Origin: Xylophilus sp. GW821-FHT01B05
Lineage (GTDB): Bacteria > Pseudomonadota > Gammaproteobacteria > Burkholderiales > Burkholderiaceae_C
Length of the DNA stretch: 64,000 nt
Direction: 5' to 3'
NCBI GenBank assembly: GCA_038961845.1
Contig: CP152408.1
Location: 2,852,001-2,916,000, forward strand
In this document: one piece after another, positions 1 through 8,750 of the stretch
Numbering within the stretch: the first letter of the stretch is position 1
Layout of the letters: every line of letters starts with the position of its first letter
The notes under the pieces: generated by a model
The model's input: only the letters and a program-made list of their open reading frames with translations
The model's database searches: none
What the model was told of the DNA's origin: nothing
Position numbers and translations under genes: made by a program

Positions 1-165
1 GACGCCATTGCCACTGACCAGTTCTACATCTTCAGCCACCCGCAGGCCCTGGGTTCGGTGCAGACGCGCATGGAGGATGTGGTGCAGGCGCGCAACCCGA
101 CCGACCCGTTTGCGCACAAGCCGCAGTTGGGTGTTGAATTGAAAGCAGCGCTGCGAGCAGCCTGA
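1..165 (+). CDS. C-terminal fragment of a probable SDR-family oxidoreductase (5' end outside window)
   Basis: An open frame runs from base 1 to a TGA at 163-165 and encodes the last 54 residues of a protein that begins upstream. The tail contains FYIFSHP followed by a short helix and an RNPTDPF segment. This resembles the C-terminal end of short-chain dehydrogenases seen in Comamonadaceae, but the Rossmann core and the YxxxK site are outside the window, so the family call is an inference. The stop lies 1 bp before the ATG of the next gene, so the two are probably co-transcribed. Confidence 0.5.
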   Translation, partial: DAIATDQFYIFSHPQALGSVQTRMEDVVQARNPTDPFAHKPQLGVELKAALRAA

Positions 166-166
166 C

Positions 167-706
167 ATGAGCCTGCCGGGATTTGCGCTGTTCGACTCGC
201 CCATCGGCCGCTGCGGCATTGCCTGGAACACGCAAGGCATCGCCGCCGTGCAACTGCCCGAGGCCGACGACGTGACGACCCGGCTGCGCGTGGCCCATGC
301 GGCCGGCGGCGCGCAAGAGGCCATGCCGCCTGGTGTGCTGCAGGCCGCCATCGCCCGCATCCAGGCGCTGCTGCATGGCGTGCGGGACGATCTGGCAGAC
401 CTGCAGCTGGACCTGTCGCGCACGCCGGATTTCCAGCGACGCGTCTATGCCGCCACCCGCGCCGTGCCGCCGGGCCGCACCACCAGCTACGGCGACATCG
501 CCCAGCAGCTTGGCATGCCGGGCTCGGTGCGTGCCGTGGGGCAGGCGCTGGGGCACAACCCTTTTCCCATCATCGTGCCCTGCCACCGCGTGCTGGCGGC
601 GCAGGGGCGATCCGGCGGCTTCTCTGGCTACGGCGGCACGGCGACCAAGCTGCGCATGCTGGAGATCGAGGGCGCGCAGTTTGGGGATATGCCGGGACTT
701 TTCTAG
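167..706 (+). CDS. ogt: Methylated-DNA--[protein]-cysteine S-methyltransferase
   Basis: This 179-residue protein is the size of an Ogt/MGMT repair protein. It moves the alkyl group from O6-alkylguanine (or O4-alkylthymine) to its own cysteine in a one-turnover reaction. The active-site motif PCHRV is present with Cys139. It is preceded by the helix-turn-helix stretch that starts TSYGDIA and the arginine-finger region around GSVRAVGQAL, and followed by the typical GFSGYGG loop. There is no AraC-type Ada domain, so it is a stand-alone enzyme. It starts 1 bp after the preceding stop, consistent with translational coupling. Confidence 0.93.
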   Translation: MSLPGFALFDSPIGRCGIAWNTQGIAAVQLPEADDVTTRLRVAHAAGGAQEAMPPGVLQAAIARIQALLHGVRDDLADLQLDLSRTPDFQRRVYAATRAVPPGRTTSYGDIAQQLGMPGSVRAVGQALGHNPFPIIVPCHRVLAAQGRSGGFSGYGGTATKLRMLEIEGAQFGDMPGLF

Positions 707-746
707 CGTCCAATAGGGCGCTTGTTTGTAGCCAGCGCCCGTCCCC

Positions 747-1490
747 ATGCAAAACAGTTTGCCTGTCGCCCTTGTCACGGGCTCCACCTCCGGCATTGGT
801 GCCGCCATTGCGCGACGCTTGTCGCAAGAAGGCTTTGCCGTCGTGCTGCATTCGCGCAGCTCGGTCGAGGCCGGGCAGGCATTGGCGGCTGAGTTGGGCG
901 CTGCCGCCTATGTGCAGGCCGACCTGGCCCAGGACGCTGACCGCGTCCGGCTGGTGCGGGAGGCGGTCGGCTTTTGGGGGCGGCTTGATGTGCTGGTCAA
1001 CAACGCCGGCATCAGCCGCGTGATCCCGCATGCGGACCTGGCCGCTGCAACGCCCGCCGTGTGGCAAGAGCTGCACGAGGTCAACGTGGTTGCGCCCTTC
1101 AGGCTGGTGGCTGAGGCCGAGCCCGCACTGCGCGACGCCGCCCGGCGCGGCCGGCCGGGCTGTGTGGTGAACGTCAGCTCGCATGCCGGCGTGCGCCCCA
1201 AGGGCGCCTCCATTCCCTATGCCACGACCAAGGCGGCGCTGAACCACATGACCCGCTTGCTGGCGCTGTCGCTCGCGCCCGATATCCGGGTCAACGCCGT
1301 CGCGCCGGGCTTGGTCGATACCCCGCTGACGGCCGACTGGACGGCGGCGCAAAAGCTCTGGCGCGAGCACTCCCCCATGCGCCGCGCCGCCAAGCCGCAA
1401 GACATCGCCCAGGCGGTGGCAATGCTGGTGGCATCGGACTACCTCACGGGCGAAATCCTGCTGTCGGATGGCGGTTTGAATCTGACCTGA
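747..1490 (+). CDS. 3-ketoacyl-ACP reductase-like SDR oxidoreductase
   Basis: This is a 247-residue classical short-chain dehydrogenase/reductase. It has the cofactor motif TGSTSGIG (residues 11-18), NNAG at 85-88, and the catalytic YATTK with Tyr158 and Lys162. The C-terminal AMLVASDYLTGEILLSDGG stretch is typical of FabG-like enzymes that usually use NADPH. The substrate cannot be read from the sequence, and a FabG-like or sugar/ketone reductase role is equally possible. It follows the alkyltransferase gene by 40 bp on the same strand and is followed by a dispersed hairpin repeat that may act as its terminator. Confidence 0.9.
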   Translation: MQNSLPVALVTGSTSGIGAAIARRLSQEGFAVVLHSRSSVEAGQALAAELGAAAYVQADLAQDADRVRLVREAVGFWGRLDVLVNNAGISRVIPHADLAAATPAVWQELHEVNVVAPFRLVAEAEPALRDAARRGRPGCVVNVSSHAGVRPKGASIPYATTKAALNHMTRLLALSLAPDIRVNAVAPGLVDTPLTADWTAAQKLWREHSPMRRAAKPQDIAQAVAMLVASDYLTGEILLSDGGLNLT

Positions 1491-1494
1491 TTTG

Positions 1495-1554
1495 AACAAA
1501 ATAGGCCTCTAGCCCAGGTTTGGACTGGGCTGGTAGCTATATATTTTGTAGTGC
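1495..1554. repeat. Dispersed hairpin repeat, copy 1 (AGCCCAG/CTGGGCT family)
   Basis: The outer arms ACAAAATA and TATTTTGT flank inner arms AGCCCAG and CTGGGCT separated by 7 bp, with TAGCTATA on the right. The same layout recurs at 4761-4820, 12396-12430, 23596-23660, 41529-41600, 45655-45718 and 51736-51808. It lies between convergent genes and could serve as a bidirectional terminator or as a small non-autonomous repeat. Confidence 0.75.
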
Positions 1555-1623
1555 GCTCATACCAAAACGGCAGGCGCAGGGCGTCTTGCCACCGGCCCGG
1601 CAAATCGTGCCGCTCTGCCGGCG

Positions 1624-2451
1624 TCAACCCTGGGCCGCAATGGCGACTTCCCGCCAAGCCGCCCAAGTCGAGAGCCTGGCGGCATAGGTCGCCTCGATCT
1701 GAGGAATGGTGCCAGCACCCAAGGCCAAGCGCAGCGGCGGCTCCGGACTGTCCACGAGCTTGAGAATCGCGGCCGACGTCGCAGCAGGCTTGCCGAAGGC
1801 GTAGCTCTCGAACTGTCGGGCCAACTCGGCCCGGACGCCGTCGTATGCCGGCAGCGGTGCGGATTGCTTGGAGGAGGACGGATTGTTGAAGTCCGTCGCA
1901 TAGCCCGCAGGCTCGACAAGCGTCACCTTCACTCCGTGTGATGCGACTTCCTGCGCCAGCGCATCAAGTAGCCCCTCGACCGCGAATTTGGACGCGCTGT
2001 AGAGGCCAAAGTTCGGGACTGCGCACACCCCCAGCACGCTCGAGACCGCGATCAGGTGCCCGCTGCGCTGGGCGCGAAAAATCGGTAGCGCAGCCTGGGC
2101 GACCCACGTCGCGCCAAAGAAGTTGGTGTCGAACTGCGCGCGAGCCTCGGTCTCTGTAATTTCTTCGACAGCACCTTGATGACCATAGCCGGCGTTGCTG
2201 AGCGCGACATCCAAGCGGCCAAACGCTTGTTGGGCATGGGCCACTGCCGCGATCACCGCAGCACGGTCGGTCACGTCCAACTGCAGCGGCAAGACCGCGC
2301 TGCCAAACTTCGTCACCAGAGGCTCGAGCGCCTTGGTGTCCCGAGCCGTTACTGCGACCGCGTCTCCGCGTTCAAGGGCGGCCGTTGCCCAGAGGCGTCC
2401 GAAGCCGCGACTGGCACCGGTGATGAACCATGCCTTCGGTTGCTTGTTCAT
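1624..2451 (-). CDS. SDR-family NAD(P)-dependent oxidoreductase
   Basis: This 275-residue short-chain dehydrogenase has the nucleotide-binding motif TGASRGFG (residues 11-18), NAG at 86-88, Ser138 and a YSASK active site (Tyr151, Lys155). The RGFG variant and long C-terminal half match the group often annotated as oxidoreductases acting on ketones or steroid-like substrates; the real substrate is unknown. It is the last gene of a three-gene minus-strand unit with a DUF1330 protein (43 bp upstream) and an enoyl-CoA hydratase-like protein. That unit is divergent from a LysR gene that probably controls it. Confidence 0.9.
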   Translation of the reverse strand: MNKQPKAWFITGASRGFGRLWATAALERGDAVAVTARDTKALEPLVTKFGSAVLPLQLDVTDRAAVIAAVAHAQQAFGRLDVALSNAGYGHQGAVEEITETEARAQFDTNFFGATWVAQAALPIFRAQRSGHLIAVSSVLGVCAVPNFGLYSASKFAVEGLLDALAQEVASHGVKVTLVEPAGYATDFNNPSSSKQSAPLPAYDGVRAELARQFESYAFGKPAATSAAILKLVDSPEPPLRLALGAGTIPQIEATYAARLSTWAAWREVAIAAQG

Positions 2452-2494
2452 TGTTTGATCTCTTCTGTGTTGTGAGTAGGGGGCCGCGGACCTT

Positions 2495-2788
2495 TTAGGC
2501 TGCGGCTCCCTCGATGATGAAAACGCGGTACTCGGCGCCCCTCAGCCGATGTTGCAGGGCCGCCTGGTAGAGCGGGCTGTCATAAGAGGCGCGGGCGTCG
2601 GCCACCGTTGGGAACTGGAGGATGACCGCCCCGTCTACCGGGGGCCCCTCCAGCGTCTCGACAGCGCCATAAAAAGCCAGCGCTGTGATGGGGTGCCCAA
2701 CCGATGCTGCGGCGGCGCTCTCCTCGTATTTCTTGAACTCATCGGGATCGGTGATCCGGTCCCTGACATAGACGACGTATGCACTCAT
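2495..2788 (-). CDS. DUF1330 family protein
   Basis: This is a 97-residue single-domain protein of the DUF1330 (dimeric alpha/beta barrel) family. It begins with a Y-x-V-Y strand and has the features EEFKKYEE-like helix, GAVETLEG, and the DARASYDSPLYQ helix typical of the family. The family has no agreed enzymatic role; related ferredoxin-fold barrels act as monooxygenases or isomerases on small molecules. It sits between an SDR and an enoyl-CoA hydratase-like gene and is probably co-transcribed, which suggests a role in the same small catabolic route. Confidence 0.85.
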   Translation of the reverse strand: MSAYVVYVRDRITDPDEFKKYEESAAAASVGHPITALAFYGAVETLEGPPVDGAVILQFPTVADARASYDSPLYQAALQHRLRGAEYRVFIIEGAAA

Positions 2789-2818
2789 GGCGCTTCCTTT
2801 GCAGATGGCAAGCTTCGG

Positions 2819-3652
2819 TCAGGCAGCAGGAAGATCACCGAGGCGTGCGGCCATGTTCAGCTCGAAATCGCCGACTTTCCCCAAGCCGGCGCCGAGCAGC
2901 TTCGTGAACGCGTGCTGTGCCTCGGGCCACAGGTCAACGCCCTGAAGGATGTGGTTGGAGGTCCAAAGGTCGCCCTCGGACGGGACGCCCGCACGCCCAT
3001 TGACCATTTTTTTGCCCGTCTCCAGCGCACGCTTTTCGAACCGTCCCATGCGCTCGGCCAGGGCGTCAACGAACGCGTCGAGTTCGGCGTCCGGGATGGA
3101 GCGATTGACGAAGCCGTAGCGCTCGCCAATATCCGCGTCGAAGTCATCGGCGCTGCAGACGATCTCCAGCGTCCGCGAACGTCCGACCAGCGCGGAGAGC
3201 CATTCGACGCCCCCGCCGCCTGGGATCGATGAGCCGCCGACCTCGATCAACGCGAACTTGGCGCGTTCTTTGGATGCGAACCGCATGTCGCAGGCCAGAG
3301 CGAACTCGAAGCCTTGCGCCCTTGCCCGGCCTCGCACCTTCGCGATACTGATGACGGACGACTGCGCAAGGCGGGTCACGAACCTCGGCCAGTTGCCGAA
3401 GAACGGCATCGCACCCGGCTGATCCAGAACCTTGAGTCGGTTTTCGACATCGTGATGGTTCATGAAGAAGTCGGCGTCGGTGCTCTCGAATACGACAACC
3501 TTGAGATCCTTGTCCCTTTCGATGTCGTCCATGAGGACATTCAGCTCGGCGAACATCTCCGGGTCGAACAGGTTCAGGGGCGGGTTGCCGATGACGACGC
3601 GCCAGTAGAACGGCGACTGATGCACAACGGAAAGGCGATTGGTGGTGGTCAT
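2819..3652 (-). CDS. Enoyl-CoA hydratase/isomerase family protein
   Basis: This 277-residue crotonase-fold protein has the start MTTTNRLSVV. A longer open frame reaches 3826 but its extra N-terminus has no family resemblance, so 3652 is preferred. The crotonase features visible are the NPPLNLFD segment, the first oxyanion-hole strand VFESTDADFF, and the second oxyanion-hole helix around RARAQGFEFALACD. The usual AGGG is altered to RAQG, so the oxyanion hole is non-standard and hydratase activity is uncertain. It is the first gene of the unit that ends with the SDR at 1624. Confidence 0.85.
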   Translation of the reverse strand: MTTTNRLSVVHQSPFYWRVVIGNPPLNLFDPEMFAELNVLMDDIERDKDLKVVVFESTDADFFMNHHDVENRLKVLDQPGAMPFFGNWPRFVTRLAQSSVISIAKVRGRARAQGFEFALACDMRFASKERAKFALIEVGGSSIPGGGGVEWLSALVGRSRTLEIVCSADDFDADIGERYGFVNRSIPDAELDAFVDALAERMGRFEKRALETGKKMVNGRAGVPSEGDLWTSNHILQGVDLWPEAQHAFTKLLGAGLGKVGDFELNMAARLGDLPAA

Positions 3653-3784
3653 GGGGGTGCTCGTTGAGCCGCGCAACTTGGATCGCACGGCGTTCTGGGA
3701 AACGGCCGCTTGAACGCGACCGTCATCGTTAGGTACGAAGCTTAGGATCGCCCGCCAGATCAAAAAAGTAGGTCGGATCTCAGT

Positions 3785-3803
3785 ACAGTAGTGACTCAAC
3801 TGT
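3785..3803. promoter_or_regulatory. Possible LysR-type operator (ACAGT-N9-ACTGT)
   Basis: An inverted repeat with 5-bp arms ACAGT and ACTGT separated by 9 bp lies in the 174-bp divergent region, just upstream of the LysR gene start at 3827. LysR regulators usually bind interrupted dyads in the shared promoter region. The arms are short, so this is a weak call. Confidence 0.3.
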
Positions 3804-3826
3804 CCTGAATTACTGGAGGGGCGCAT

Positions 3827-4750
3827 ATGGAAAGCCTGAGCGGGCTTGCCGTCTTCGTGCAGACGGCCAAAACGCAGAGCTTCGTGTCCACCGGACGTGC
3901 CCTCGGCATATCAGCCTCTGCGGTGAGCAAGAGCATCTCGCGGCTGGAGGATCGCCTGGGTGTGCGGCTGTTCCAGCGCAGCACGCGTTCGGTGCGCCTC
4001 ACTACAGAAGGCGACGTGTTTCTGGAGCGGTGCCAACGCATCCTTGTCGAGCTGGAAGGGGCCGAACAGGAGATGTCGGCGATGAACCGGTTGCCGCGCG
4101 GTCGATTGCGGGTGGGGCTGTCGTACGCCGCCGGCCTACCGATGCCGGCAATCGCCGGCTTCATGGAGCGATACCCCGAGATCGAACTCGACCTGGATTT
4201 CAGCGATCGCTTGACTGACGTGATCGATGAAGGGCTCGACCTTGTGATTCGGGGCGGAGAGCCGAGCGATTCACGCCTTGTGTCCCGACGCCTGGGCGTC
4301 TTTCGCATCTGCCTGGTGGCAGCACCGAGCTACCTGGCACGACGGGGCCAACCCGCCAAGCCTGCGGACCTCGTGCAGCATGACTGCCTGCACTACCGCT
4401 ATCCGAGTTCAGGAAGGCTGGAACCATGGCCACTCCGGCATTCGAGCAAAGCGGCTGACGGACTGGTGCTGCCGATGAGCATGGTTTCCAGCAACCTGGA
4501 AGCCTTGCTCTACCTTGTGAAGGCAGGCCGTGGCATAGCCTGCGTACCCGACTTTGCGGTCAAGAGCGCACTAGCGGCGGGTGAGCTTCGGCTAGTGCTG
4601 GACGGCCACATGAAGCGCTCCACCACCTTCCGGGTCCTTTGGCCGAGCAGCAAGCAGATGTCGCCCAAAGTGCGCGTGTTCGTCGACTATATGGTCGCGA
4701 ATTTCGGTCACGGGCTCAGCGGCAAGGCAGAAGCTGACACGCCTGGCTAG
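3827..4750 (+). CDS. LysR-family transcriptional regulator
   Basis: This 307-residue regulator has the N-terminal winged helix-turn-helix (about residues 1-60, with SASAVSKSISRLEDRLGVRLFQRSTRSV) followed by a periplasmic-binding-protein-like effector domain. The start at 3827 is supported by a TGGAGGGG ribosome site about 10 bp upstream. It is transcribed away from the enoyl-CoA hydratase / DUF1330 / SDR unit and is probably its regulator. It ends just before a dispersed hairpin repeat. The inducer cannot be predicted. Confidence 0.93.
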   Translation: MESLSGLAVFVQTAKTQSFVSTGRALGISASAVSKSISRLEDRLGVRLFQRSTRSVRLTTEGDVFLERCQRILVELEGAEQEMSAMNRLPRGRLRVGLSYAAGLPMPAIAGFMERYPEIELDLDFSDRLTDVIDEGLDLVIRGGEPSDSRLVSRRLGVFRICLVAAPSYLARRGQPAKPADLVQHDCLHYRYPSSGRLEPWPLRHSSKAADGLVLPMSMVSSNLEALLYLVKAGRGIACVPDFAVKSALAAGELRLVLDGHMKRSTTFRVLWPSSKQMSPKVRVFVDYMVANFGHGLSGKAEADTPG

Positions 4751-4760
4751 GCCACTTTTT

Positions 4761-4820
4761 AACAAAATATGCCTCTAGCCCAGGTGTGGCCTGGGCTATT
4801 GGCTATATATTTTGTAGTGC
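4761..4820. repeat. Dispersed hairpin repeat, copy 2
   Basis: This copy is almost identical to copy 1, with outer arms ACAAAATAT and ATATTTTGT, inner arms AGCCCAG and CTGGGCT, and the shared TAGTGC trailing bases. It overlaps the 3' end of the minus-strand LysR gene: the stop codon (complement of 4803-4805) and its last few codons lie inside the repeat. Confidence 0.75.
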
Positions 4821-5684
4821 CCGCGCTGCGGGGATCTGCAGCTCCGGCATCTCCAGGATCAGCTGGCCAAAGCGGCAGGCGCAGGGCGTCTTGCCGGCCT
4901 CGCTCCAGATCAGCGCAAAGTCCACGCTGGGCAAGGGTGGCAGGCCGTAGCGGCCATCGACGATCTTCATGCCGGGCTCCACGTCTTCACGCGTGAGCAC
5001 CGTGATGGCAAGCCCGGCCAGCACGGCCGCGCGTATGCCCTGCGGGCTGGCCGAGGTGAAGACCACGTGCCAATCGATGGGCGTGCCTTCCAGCGCCCCG
5101 GCGCTTACTTTTCGGTTCATGCAAGGCTGGGGAAAGAAGGCCATGGGCAGCGAGGCGCCCTTGGGTGCCTCGAAGCCTTCCGCCGCCGCCCAGACCAGTT
5201 GCGTGCGCCGCAGGCGCGTGCCTTCCACGCAGTCGGGCGGCGACATCACCACGGCCAGGTCTAGCTCGCCGGCCCGGATCATGGCGCGCAGGTCCAGATG
5301 CATCTCCACGCTGACCTCCAGCCGCACGGACGGAAACGCGCGTGAGAACTGCGCCAGCAGCGGCGCCAGCCGGTCGCCCATGAAGTTGTCCGGCACGCCA
5401 AAGCGCACCGCGCCCGAGATGGGCGAGGGCTGAAAGCGTTGGGTCATGGCGTCCAGCGTGTCGAGGATCTGCTGCGCGTAGCGCAGAAAGTCTTCGCCGT
5501 CTTCCGTCACGGTGAGGCTGCGCGTGGTGCGGCGCAGAAGCTGCCGGCCGACCTGCTCTTCGAGCTTGCGGATCTGGTGGCTGACGGCGGACTGCGTCAG
5601 GTGCAGGCGCTCGGCCGCGCGCGTGAAGCTGCCGGTTTCCTTGACGGCAACAAAGGCGCGCAACAAGCTGGGGTCGAAGTCCAT
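4803..5684 (-). CDS. LysR-family transcriptional regulator, divergent from an MFS pump
   Basis: This 293-residue LysR protein has a helix-turn-helix in the first 60 residues (TGSFTRAAERLHLTQSAVSH) and a substrate-binding domain after about residue 90. Its last residues and TAG stop are encoded by a dispersed hairpin repeat, so the C-terminus may have been trimmed or replaced when the repeat arrived. It is divergently arranged with the MFS transporter at 5740, with 55 bp between start codons, which is the usual layout for a LysR-controlled pump. The inducer is unknown. Confidence 0.92.
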   Translation of the reverse strand: MDFDPSLLRAFVAVKETGSFTRAAERLHLTQSAVSHQIRKLEEQVGRQLLRRTTRSLTVTEDGEDFLRYAQQILDTLDAMTQRFQPSPISGAVRFGVPDNFMGDRLAPLLAQFSRAFPSVRLEVSVEMHLDLRAMIRAGELDLAVVMSPPDCVEGTRLRRTQLVWAAAEGFEAPKGASLPMAFFPQPCMNRKVSAGALEGTPIDWHVVFTSASPQGIRAAVLAGLAITVLTREDVEPGMKIVDGRYGLPPLPSVDFALIWSEAGKTPCACRFGQLILEMPELQIPAARALQNI

Positions 5685-5739
5685 GGGGCTGATAAATGAC
5701 GGTTTTTAATGAATTCTAGGAAATTAAATCATTTCCATC

Positions 5740-7329
5740 ATGAAGAGGGTTTCCACAGAATCGCCCGGACCTGATTTTGAAAGCCTCTTGATGCCTCTCT
5801 CCCATGCCAGCAAGAACTGGATCGCGCTGGCCGCGATATCTCTTGTGGCCCTGATGTTCGGCCTGGAAATCTCCAGCGTGCCGGTGATCCTCCCCACCCT
5901 GGAGCAGGTCCTGCACGGCGACTTCAGGGATATGCAATGGATCATGAATGCCTACACCATTGCCTGCACCACGGTGCTGATGGCGGCCGGCACGCTGGCC
6001 GACCGCTATGGCCGCAAGCGCATTCTCATCGTTGGCATGCTGCTGTTTGGCATCACCTCGCTGGTCTGCGGCCTGGCGCAGAACGCGCCGGTGCTGATCG
6101 TGAGCCGCTTTTTGCAGGGCGTGGGCGGCGGCGTCATGCTGATCTGCCAGTTGGCGGTGCTGTCGCACCAGTTCCAGCAAGGCAAGGAGCGCAGCAAGGC
6201 CTTTGCCATCTGGGGCGTAGTCTTTGGCATGGGCCTGGGCTTTGGGCCGATCGTGGGTGGCGTGATCGTGGCCTTGTCGAGCTGGCACTGGGTGTTTCTG
6301 GTCCATGTACCGCTGACCGTGCTGGCCTTGGCGCTGGTGGTGGGCAGCGTCGAGGAATCAAGCGACCCGCATGCCAAGAAGCTGGATTTGCCGGGCATCG
6401 TCACGCTCTCGGCGGCGGTATTCGGGCTGAGCCTGTTCATCACGCAGGGGCCGGACATGGGTTTTGCCAGCCCGCAGGCCATTGCCATCGTCGTGGCCTC
6501 GGTGGCGAGCTTTGTGGCCTTTTTGTGGGTGGAGAAGATCAACCCGCACCCGATGTTCGATTTTTCTGTCTTCAGGGTGCGCAATTTTTCGGGCGCCATC
6601 ATTGGCTCGGTCGGCATGAACTTCAGCTTCTGGCCGTTCATGATTTACCTGCCGATCTACTTCCAGGGCGGGCTGGGTTACGACGCCGTTAGCGCTGGAT
6701 CGGCGCTGTTGGCCTACACGCTGCCCACGCTGCTTATGCCGCCGCTGGCGGAGCGCCTGTCGCTGCGTTATCGGCCCGGCGTGGTCATTCCTGCCGGCTT
6801 GCTGGTGATTGGCGCGGGCTTCATGGCCATGCGCTACGGTAGCGGCGTGGCCGATGCCAGTTGGATCACCATGCTGCCCGGCTGCCTGCTGGCCGGCATT
6901 GGCCTGGGCCTGACCAATACGCCGGTGACCAATACCACCACGGGGTCGGTGTCCAGCACGCGTGCCGGCATGGCCTCTGGCATCGACATGAGCGCGCGGC
7001 TGATAACGCTGGCCATCAATATCGCGCTGATGGGCTTCATCCTGCTGGCAGGCATCGCGGCCTCGTTGAGGCATGCATTGCCCGCTTCCTTTGATGCGGC
7101 GCAGTTGCGCGCGCTGGCAGAGAAGGTCGCTGCGGGGAACTTTGCATCCCTGGCGCAGAGCTTCCCCGAGCTGTCGCAGCTGGACCCATCCGGCGCCGCC
7201 GTTCATGCGGCGCTGGTGAGTGGCTTTGATTGGGTGCTGCTCTTTGGCGGCATCGGCGTGTGGGTGCTGGCCGCGATCAGCTTTGTGATCTTTGCGGGGC
7301 ACAGGCGCCTGGAGCGTGTGCCTGGTTAG
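5740..7329 (+). CDS. MFS transporter, DHA2 (EmrB/QacA-like) 14-TM drug efflux type
   Basis: This 529-residue integral membrane protein is in the size range of 14-TM proton-driven drug exporters. It carries the loop 2-3 motif GTLADRYGRKRIL and the motif C-like GMGLGFGPIVGG glycine-rich helix. The N-terminus lacks a good ribosome site, and an in-frame ATG at 5791 (MPLSHASK) is an alternative start. It is divergent from the LysR gene at 4803. Export of hydrophobic toxic compounds is the family expectation; no substrate can be assigned. Confidence 0.9.
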   Translation: MKRVSTESPGPDFESLLMPLSHASKNWIALAAISLVALMFGLEISSVPVILPTLEQVLHGDFRDMQWIMNAYTIACTTVLMAAGTLADRYGRKRILIVGMLLFGITSLVCGLAQNAPVLIVSRFLQGVGGGVMLICQLAVLSHQFQQGKERSKAFAIWGVVFGMGLGFGPIVGGVIVALSSWHWVFLVHVPLTVLALALVVGSVEESSDPHAKKLDLPGIVTLSAAVFGLSLFITQGPDMGFASPQAIAIVVASVASFVAFLWVEKINPHPMFDFSVFRVRNFSGAIIGSVGMNFSFWPFMIYLPIYFQGGLGYDAVSAGSALLAYTLPTLLMPPLAERLSLRYRPGVVIPAGLLVIGAGFMAMRYGSGVADASWITMLPGCLLAGIGLGLTNTPVTNTTTGSVSSTRAGMASGIDMSARLITLAINIALMGFILLAGIAASLRHALPASFDAAQLRALAEKVAAGNFASLAQSFPELSQLDPSGAAVHAALVSGFDWVLLFGGIGVWVLAAISFVIFAGHRRLERVPG

Positions 7330-7331
7330 GC

Positions 7332-8750
7332 CTACACCAGCCGTTCAATCTTGCGGTGGCGCCACACCAGCCGGTAGTAGGCCGCCTGCAGCACCAGCAT
7401 GGCGATGAAGGTGATCGGGTAGGCCATCCAGACCCCGTTCAGGCCGAAATGCTGGCTGAGACCGTAGGCAGCGGGCACTTCGATGGCGGCAATGCAGAAG
7501 ATGGAGATCCCCGTGGGCACCAGCACCGTGCCGCTGGAACGCATCACACCGCCCAGCACCGCCTGGAAGCCGAAGATCACGCTGCTCCACAGCATGATGT
7601 GCAGCAGCGTCTGCGCCACTTCCACCACGGCCGGGCGGGTGATGAAGACGCCCAGGAACTGCCGGGACAACAGGTAGCCAAGGACGACCAGGCTCCCCGT
7701 CAGCACCAGGTTGAGCTGCAGGCCGGTGCGGGCGATGGCGCCCAGGCGTTCGGGGCGGCCGGCACCAATGGCCTGCGCGCCCAGGATGGAGGCGGTGATC
7801 GCGATGGACAGCGCCGGGAACTGCACATAGTTCACCACCTGGTTGACCGCGCCGTAGGCGGCGGTGGCGTCCGAGCCAAAGCGGTTGACCAGCGCCAGCA
7901 GCACGATTTCTGCGAGTGAGATCACGATCATCTGCACCCCGGTCGGCAAGCCGATGCGCAGCACCGATGCCAGGATGTGCCGGTCTACCCGCAGTGCCCG
8001 CAGCAGCACGCGGTCGGGTGCCAGCGCATGGGTTTTGCGCCGCATGTGCCAGACCAGAAAAGCCAGCGCAACGATGAAGGACACGATGGAGGCCACCGCC
8101 GCGCTGCGCACGCCCAACTGCGGCAGCCCGCCCCAGCCGCGGATCAGCGCCGGGGTCAGCAGCAGGCCGACCACGGTCGACATCATCAGCGCGTAGAGCG
8201 GCGTCAGCGTGTCGCCCACGCCGCGCATGAGCTGGGTCAGCAGGATGTAGACCAGCAGGCCCGGCATGGCGAGCATCATGATGCGGGCGTAGCCGATGGC
8301 GTCGGGCAGGATGTCGGCCGGTGTGCCTAGCGCGCGCAGCAGCACCTCGGTAAACGTGCCGCCAAACAGCGCCACCACCAGCCCCAGCAGCAGGCCCAGG
8401 CTGAGCGCGGTGCCGGCAATGGCCTTGACCTTGCCCAGTTCGCGTGCGCCCCAGGCCTGCCCGATCAGCACCGAGGCGCCCGCGCCTATGCCTATCACCA
8501 GCGAGATGAAGAAGAACACGATGGGAAACATGCCCGCCACCGCCGCCAGCGCGTGGGTGCCGATCATCTGCCCGATGTAGATGTTGTTGAGCGTGCCCGA
8601 CAGCGACTGCAGGATGTTGCTGAGCACCATGGGCACCAGAAAGCGCAAAAAGGTTTTCCAGAGCGGCGGGGCGGGGATGCTGCTGCGCAGCACCGGTTTG
8701 CCAGAGGGCAAGACCTGTGGGGCGTTGGTGGAGGTGCTGTCAGTGCTCAT
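7332..8750 (-). CDS. MATE-family multidrug/Na+ or H+ antiporter
   Basis: This 472-residue membrane protein belongs to the MATE (NorM/DinF-like) family. It has 12 predicted helices in two similar halves, with GTLNNIYIGQMIG early, a GAGASVLIGQAWGA motif and the matching second-half ILGAQAIGAGRPE. The start at 8750 (MSTDSTST) gives a 4-bp ATGA overlap with the DUF2239 gene upstream, so the two are translationally coupled. Longer open sequence upstream is out of frame with family homology. It converges with the MFS gene, with only 2 bp between stops. Confidence 0.92.
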   Translation of the reverse strand: MSTDSTSTNAPQVLPSGKPVLRSSIPAPPLWKTFLRFLVPMVLSNILQSLSGTLNNIYIGQMIGTHALAAVAGMFPIVFFFISLVIGIGAGASVLIGQAWGARELGKVKAIAGTALSLGLLLGLVVALFGGTFTEVLLRALGTPADILPDAIGYARIMMLAMPGLLVYILLTQLMRGVGDTLTPLYALMMSTVVGLLLTPALIRGWGGLPQLGVRSAAVASIVSFIVALAFLVWHMRRKTHALAPDRVLLRALRVDRHILASVLRIGLPTGVQMIVISLAEIVLLALVNRFGSDATAAYGAVNQVVNYVQFPALSIAITASILGAQAIGAGRPERLGAIARTGLQLNLVLTGSLVVLGYLLSRQFLGVFITRPAVVEVAQTLLHIMLWSSVIFGFQAVLGGVMRSSGTVLVPTGISIFCIAAIEVPAAYGLSQHFGLNGVWMAYPITFIAMLVLQAAYYRLVWRHRKIERLV

